Shown here: positions 58,967 to 64,000 of the stretch, piece by piece
How positions within the stretch are numbered: position 1 is the first letter of the stretch
Layout: each line of letters starts with the position of its first letter
NCBI GenBank assembly: GCA_900073065.1
Contig: FJOG01000007.1
Span: 1,539,156-1,603,155 of the forward strand
DNA from: Phialocephala subalpina
Taxonomy: Eukaryota > Ascomycota > Leotiomycetes > Helotiales > Mollisiaceae
DNA length: 64,000 bases
Direction: 5' to 3'
Translations under genes and position numbers: made by a program
The notes under the pieces: generated by a model
What the model saw: the letters and a program-made list of their open reading frames with translations, nothing else
Told to the model about the DNA's origin: nothing
Databases searched by the model: none

Positions 58967-59448
58967 CAAAGTGGCCAATAAGTCAGTGAGTTATTTCATC
59001 AGTTGGGATATTAATCAACTGACTGACTTAACTAAAATCCTTAAATGATGAACTGATCAGTTAGCTAATAAACTGCTAAAGAGAGCACTAAGTCACGTTT
59101 TCAGTCACGTTATTCAGGCTTTTCTCCTTTTAAACTCTCACTCGCTTATTTCTCTTTTGCCTATTTAAGGAAAGTTAAACGAGATATCTAGAGTATATAT
59201 CCGAAGATCAAATTTTGCGATTAAACTCGAATCTTGATTTTTTATCGGATTTTTGAGCTTTTTAGGTCTAAAAAAAGCCCAAAAAGGACCTAAAAATAGG
59301 AAAATCTAAGGGCTCGAACTAATAAGTTCATGATCAGTTGGGCGAGTGCGTAACTGATTGACTTAGTTAATGAAGATGGCCAAATTATTGGCTTATTATA
59401 ATCAGTCATCAGTCAGTTGATCAGTTGACTGACTTATTGGCCACTCTG
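58967..59448. mobile_element. 482-bp hAT-type MITE with 8-bp target duplication
   Basis: The ends CAAAGTGGCCAATAAGTC and, inverted at the right, CAGAGTGGCCAATAAGTC match at all but one of the first 18 positions. The element is bounded by GATGAGGA at 58959-58966 and again at 59449-59456. An 8-bp duplication with CA-starting ends is the hAT hallmark. The interior is AT-rich, repeats CAGTTGACTGAC-like palindromic words near both ends, and encodes nothing. It sits just past the end of the membrane-protein gene. Confidence 0.88.
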
Positions 59449-60196
59449 GATGAGGATTATGTGGGGATTGGAGTGGATTTCAGGAAGTGTAAGGGTCTGC
59501 AAGTTGATGCTGGAATCACAGCCTTGGGAGAAGGATCTGAATGGTATGATAATGGTGAGGACTCTGGGCAATTTGAGCAAAGTGAAGAGATAGCTACCTC
59601 GTTCAAGGTAATACATGCTTGATCAAATATGCATGTCTTACAGTGCCATACCTGTTAAAGTTGATGCTCAGACAATAAGACTTTCGGTCACTTTCCCTTC
59701 TCCACACATTTTCAGGCCCTTAAGTCCTCAAATTGGTTCGCAACTTTGCGGTAAGGCTCGACCTTTCGAACTTTCGACCCGATAGATTCAATTGCATGAT
59801 ATGCATCGAGTCTACTGCACATGCGACCGGAAGTGGCCATCACCGATGTCTGAGTAGGTCAGTCCTTGCGGAGGAGATATCAGAGGTTAATAGCGATTTC
59901 TCATCTGTAGTTCTAAACACGGTCTGGCATTATGTATCGCTAAACAAGACACCAGCCATCAAAAAGCACGATACAGAAAACCAAGTTTGTACCTCAATGA
60001 GTTGTAAAGTAGACAAGAAAATGGATATAAAGCAATTCCTCATTCTCTAAATATTCTCTCAAGTAGGCCATCAGGAATATGCTTTACAACATATTCTATA
60101 GAAACTAAACTCAGCCACAAGGGCATAGTCAATAATCCCATGGCATCAAGTTGGCAATAGCGAAGTGAACCGCTCCTGGATTTGAAGCCACCGTCA
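59449..60196. other. Intergenic, 3' flank
   Basis: Continuation of the sequence split by the MITE, then the 3' flank of the F-box pseudogene. The open stretches (59,425-59,622 and 59,733-60,050, plus strand) have no domain and no splice support. Confidence 0.4.
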
Positions 60197-62061
60197 TCAA
60201 TAGTCTCTTCGTAGGTGCGAAAGGTAATCAGAGATAATGTTTGTTTCTCGCCACCATTCAGGTATTGATATAATGGCGAAAGACACGAAAGACTTAATTT
60301 TCCCATCGCATGAACCCCAAGCTTTTGCTTCCGCGACAACAGCATCTTCGGATTCCTCTTCGTCAGTTTTCATGCGATTCGCCCTCCAACTTTTCGAATC
60401 TAGCGGAAACTTCTCTTGCGTCGCTTTCTGTGATTGGAATGTCGGTTTTTCTTTGCCACAGTGGATCATCGGGAGAATGTCCAGCACCCAGGTTAGCCAT
60501 TTTGTTAAGTATAGGATTAGTTCCCCCTTGGTAGAGCGACAGACTCCAATCTCACAGACCAAATGATGAGGCATGCTCATGAGACTCATTTTGGCGACTC
60601 CTCCGTTCTTTTCCAAGTCCCTTACCAAAGTTTCGAGCGTTTGGCGAAGATTTCCGGTTGATGGGCATATCGTCAATGAGGAGAATGGCCTGTGCTTGCA
60701 AAGCTCGCTTCGTAGCAGAGTCTCTATCTTCGCTAAATCAATAGGTCCTTTGGCCCGCCAAAAGCATCGGCTACGAACGAGAAGCTCATCAGAGCACACT
60801 CTTGCCTCAAACGATTGTCTCCGGGGTCAGGGCTTCTGATTTGACGGATTGCACTTCCAGACCAGCAAGAGTCTCTAGAGGAATACCGAGGCCTTTGCCA
60901 AGCCTATGCTCCTTCATTGCCAGGTATACGTAGTTGAAATGCAAACAATAATTTGAACCTATGCAAACAGAGAAGGGATCCTTCTCTTTGTGGATCCGTC
61001 TGCGGCGTAGGCGTCCATCAAGCTTGTTCCCCTCGAACCCGACCATCAGTGTTTCGAATAGTTTTTCCGTATATTCCATACGCCCCACATAAGTGATATA
61101 GTATCAGCTTTTAGACGCGGCTGCAATACGATATAAGCTTTCCAAATACGGCAGTAATAATCCTCACTAAATATCACTTGCTCCGTATACTAAAATACGG
61201 CTCACATAACTTTTAAATATTAATACTAGAGATAATAAAGTAAGAAAGACTAAGCCTTTATAATCCTTCTTTATAACTACAAAGCCGAGTACTTAATTAA
61301 ATGCTCTTAAATCTATTAAAAAAAATCCATTTTTGGTAAATAGATTTCTGAATAGCTTAACTTTTGCTTTATTTAGCGAGTATACCTTTCTATTTTCGGG
61401 TGCTTACGCTCTATCTTAACATTGCACTATTATTTTAGTATACTATTAGTATTGTGATATCATATGATATTAATGCCCGTACGTACCTCTTCTTAGAAAT
61501 ATCACTCCGTGAGTATAAAGTGCCTATGATACGGCGCCAAAAATATCACTACAAACTAATCGAAACACTGTCGACCATCATGGGATGGTCTAGATTTTTA
61601 GTATGGTGGACACGCTCGCATTAATGGCACTCATAATAGGCCCCGCAGCTGCGCGATAGCAGCATAAGGAGGTGATCCCGCTCTTTGTTCCTCGGGGGGA
61701 TCCAGTATTTGCCTTGCTCTATCCATATATGCTCCTTGTATGCCCTGTCCTTTGCGGATATGACTCCCATACATTTTCTGTGCCGCTCGCCGACGACTTG
61801 TTGGAGGGCTTTGTTGCAGAGTGCAAGGCAGGCGACAGCATGAAGTGGCAAGAAGCTTGCAATTTCGTCAATCATCTCTGGTGGTAGGTCCAGAAGCTTA
61901 GGAGGTCTGGTGGATAATGGAGGCGACGCATTAAAAGGAATCGCGGCTATGGAACCTGCAGCATCGACGATCTGCTTCGAGCCGTCGAGACCGAGATGAC
62001 CGAGTTCAATCGATCGACTCTCGAGATGCATCTTGAACAATGCTCGATCCAGCTTGGACAA
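60197..62061 (-). pseudogene. F-box-like protein gene, split by a transposon and mutated
   Basis: Minus strand. The first part (62061-61621) has an F-box-like segment, P-P-K-L-L-D-L-P-P-E-M-I-D-E-I-A-S-F-L, followed by L-A-L-C-N-K-A-L. F-box proteins recruit substrates to SCF ubiquitin ligases. At A-Y-Y-E-C-H the frame meets TAA (61621-61623), where the next residues (C-E-R-V-H-H) continue in the same frame; CAA-to-TAA would explain it. A hAT-like element (61047-61570) then interrupts the gene. Beyond it the frame resumes with M-V-G-F-E-G-N-K-L and reaches H-F-N-Y-V-Y-L-A-M-K-E-H-R-L-G-K-G, matching K-F-D-D-V-F-L-I-M-K-K-H-R-L-G-N of the divergent paralogue at 62455. Near 60,808 an extra base in G-T-T-T shifts the frame; the other frame continues E-A-R-V-C-S-D-E-L-L-V-R-S to 60197. 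The three lesions make it a pseudogene. Confidence 0.75.
61047..61570. mobile_element. 524-bp hAT-like insertion in the F-box pseudogene
   Basis: The left end CAGTGTTTCGAATAG (61047-61061) is matched in inverse orientation at 61556-61570 with one mismatch. The flanks are CCGACCAT (61039-61046) and TCGACCAT (61571-61578), an 8-bp duplication with a single C/T difference. CAGTG ends and 8-bp duplications are typical of hAT elements. The interior is very AT-rich with no coding capacity, probably RIP-affected. Removing it together with one flank copy restores the frame of the interrupted gene. Confidence 0.75.
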
Positions 62062-62454
62062 CGTTAGATCTCAAGCATGAAAGTTGATAGCCAAATATTT
62101 GAGGAATAAACGGACGATGTTAGTCTGTGTGATTGAGGGAGGTAGCGAGGTGTCATGAGCGGGACATTAGCTACTTCGGGTAAGAGGACGCCTTGTATAC
62201 AGCTTTACCAGGATCGGCACGAAGGTTAACTCAGCTCTGACACCACTATACGGATCATCCCGCACACTCAAAGCTTGACATCTCGCACATCACCGAACGA
62301 CATCGCCATCTCAAAATTTCCACGCAGTCCTAACTTCAGCTACTTTCAAAGCGGCCAACTTGACATTCCATCACACTCTCGACAGGAAATTTTGTCGCCG
62401 GTCGACGGGGTGGACTCGAGTTCGACCCTACTCCCGCGAGTTTAATGAAAGCTG
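62062..62454. promoter_or_regulatory. Divergent region between F-box-like paralogues
   Basis: 393 bases between the start of the minus-strand F-box pseudogene and the plus-strand paralogue. No specific element is recognised. Confidence 0.35.
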
Positions 62455-63492
62455 ATGACGAAATCGACCTTGCTGCGGCGCCCCTGGCGGAAAATGAAGA
62501 CTGAGAAGTCGAAATCTCCTACTGAAAAAGAAAAGGTCGCATCGACATTGCAGCCTGTAGCCCGGGTCCCATTTCCGAAGGCTCTACATCTTCTTAGCTT
62601 GCCGACAGAGATATTCGACGACATAATTATCGGACTGGATTTGGCTTCTGCAACTTGCCTGCCACTTTGCAACAGAAGTCTTGCGGACTATCCAGGCCTG
62701 AGCTGGAAATATCAAGATGTTAGAATGAGGCTAGTCGGAGAAGGGGCAAAGTTCTTAGCCCGGCTGACTCGCGACTCGGTTAATATTGGAGTGTGCTGGA
62801 AATGCGGTATGCTCTATGACTGTAGTATCCTTCGGAATCCAGGGGATCCGAAAAGACTGCGTGCTTATCAATTGTGCAAGAAAAGACCCGGAAAGGATAA
62901 GCGACATGTTGGTTGCGTCCATTTTTGCTCGCTCAGATGGGTCCGCTTTAGCGTGTTTTCTGTGTACACGATCAAGTTCGACGACGTGTTCTTAATAATG
63001 AAGAAACATCGCCTTGGAAATACGGCCTTGGAAGAGCTTGACCATCTCGAGGTTGGGCACGACAAGCGAAGCGGATTGACTGCCGTCATATCCTGTAACG
63101 CTCGAGTTGTATCGAACGAGCTGCTCCATCGACGATAACTCTGGATGAAATCTAGAAAGAGCATAGAGGAACCAGAGATGCTCTCGCGGCTGTTGTGGCT
63201 GCTGGGAAACAAGATGTGCAGGCATGGTAATGTCTCATTGGTGTTCCAGGCTATGGACCTTTACACTTTCCATCAGGAGCTGACAGTGGGAATAAAGGAT
63301 TCACAAAAGAATGACAAGCACTTCCAATGGTCTAGAAATGGCTGCTGTCCTCGGTGCCACTCCAAATATATGTTCGAGGTTCGTCACGAGGGAAACGACC
63401 AAGAGATCGTTCTCGGACTCACTACGTGGTGTAATTTTGGTTCGGGACTAAGTGACGATGTTAGTATCACCAGGGATACCTGTCACATGTGA
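62455..63492 (+). pseudogene. F-box-like protein gene with one in-frame TAA
   Basis: One frame runs from the ATG at 62455 to TGA at 63490-63492, interrupted by TAA at 63136-63138. After a Lys-rich start comes the F-box-like segment L-H-L-L-S-L-P-T-E-I-F-D-D-I-I-I-G-L. A putative zinc-binding C-W-K-C and later C-P-R-C pair follow. The block M-K-K-H-R-L-G-N and S-N-E-L-L-H-R-R align with the minus-strand paralogue. The stop falls in H-R-R-stop-L-W-M-K-S-R-K and the same frame goes on with I-C/M-C-R-H-type sequence, as in related proteins. CAA-to-TAA is the simplest change and fits RIP context (C-to-T at CpA). The 227-residue product ending at this stop might still be made. There are no introns. 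Confidence 0.65.
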
Positions 63493-64000
63493 TAGGTCAA
63501 AAACGTAGTACAATAAGACTATGCTATTAATTCGTTGAGTTGTAGATAATAAGAGGTAAAAGTGTAAAGTTGGAGAATTATATCCTCTAACTTTGCGCGT
63601 GAGATCTTGTTCAATGTGTGTAGTCGCAGACGTCTGGAAGAGCCACAATGAAGCTTCTCATATGGTCTTTAGTATTGATATCGCGAATATAGCCATGTTC
63701 CGATGAGGTTCAATTTTTCCTGGGGAACATCGGCGAGGCAAGATATACAGTCATGGCCGTAGCTCAGGCATGTTTGAGTGAACAAGCGAGCGCTTTCTCG
63801 AGACCGGGTGAGAAACCTTGGATATGATGGCACCTTGAAGATCGTAGGAATAGACTAGATAACCATGATTGGTGGGAAGGATGGGCTGGGCGGGCCGTCC
63901 CGAGGCAAGAAACTTCGCGCATTTGATCTCCCTTTTTCGGATCCTTCCCAATATTGCTTTTCTGGCAGCATACGCAAATTGTCGGATCTGTGTACGATTC
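63493..64000. other. Right edge, no supported gene
   Basis: 508 bases. A minus-strand open stretch at 63751-63951 may be the end of a gene lying mostly outside the window, but nothing recognisable supports it. Confidence 0.35.

Noticed and set aside
62395..62440. tRNA-like GAGTTCGACCC
   Set aside because: The flanking five-base stems do not pair, and the upstream sequence lacks a D arm.
1..64000. CRISPR arrays, bacterial operons, ribosomal RNA genes
   Set aside because: No regular repeat-spacer array, no Shine-Dalgarno-linked gene strings and no rRNA-like sequence were seen. The window is eukaryotic.

Overview
The window reads as nuclear DNA of a filamentous ascomycete (Pezizomycotina). The genes carry short introns of about 45-103 bp with GT...AG ends, usually with a CTAAC/CTGAC-like branch site close to the acceptor. 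The gene set is fungal: G1 cyclin, BimC kinesin-5, mitochondrial isoleucyl-tRNA synthetase, a cAMP-receptor-like GPCR, a CorA-like protein and small secreted cysteine-rich proteins. Pyrimidine-rich leaders, an AT-only block at the left edge and C-to-T-type nonsense changes in duplicated genes fit a genome shaped by repeat-induced point mutation (RIP). Genus cannot be fixed from this sequence. Exon joins were worked out by hand from splice signals, and the reading frames close across every proposed join.

Layout. 1-8.5 kb: an AT-rich edge, then three tandem, decaying copies of a DEDD 3'-5' exonuclease-like gene, with a nested hairpin element between copies 2 and 3. 8.5-14 kb: a small Cys-rich zinc-binding protein, a CorA-like membrane protein, and two tandem minus-strand secreted Cys-rich paralogues whose intron positions differ. 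15-25.8 kb: a 2703-residue repeat protein of unknown function on the minus strand, head to head with a 621-residue protein carrying a retropepsin-like DSGAT motif. 27.3-28.5 kb: a G1 cyclin (minus), followed by about 17.7 kb with no gene I can support. That stretch holds the cyclin leader, a loose group of ACGCGT sites, a set of decayed related sequences (39.7-44.3 kb) and a 765-bp element with terminal inverted repeats. 46.2-58.9 kb: a dense, conserved block with kinesin-5 (minus) divergent from a PHAF1/UPF0183 protein, then mitochondrial IleRS, the GPCR and a 205-residue membrane protein. 59-64 kb: a hAT-type MITE with an 8-bp target duplication, then two head-to-head F-box-like paralogues, both broken by in-frame TAA codons; one is also split by a second hAT-like insertion.

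The housekeeping genes (cell cycle, spindle, mitochondrial translation, signalling) sit in the central and right-centre parts. The two ends are accessory, with duplicated and degenerating genes and small DNA transposons. The features that most deserve follow-up are the giant repeat protein and its divergent retropepsin-like partner, the parallel decay of the exonuclease cluster, and the gene-free stretch beside the G1 cyclin.
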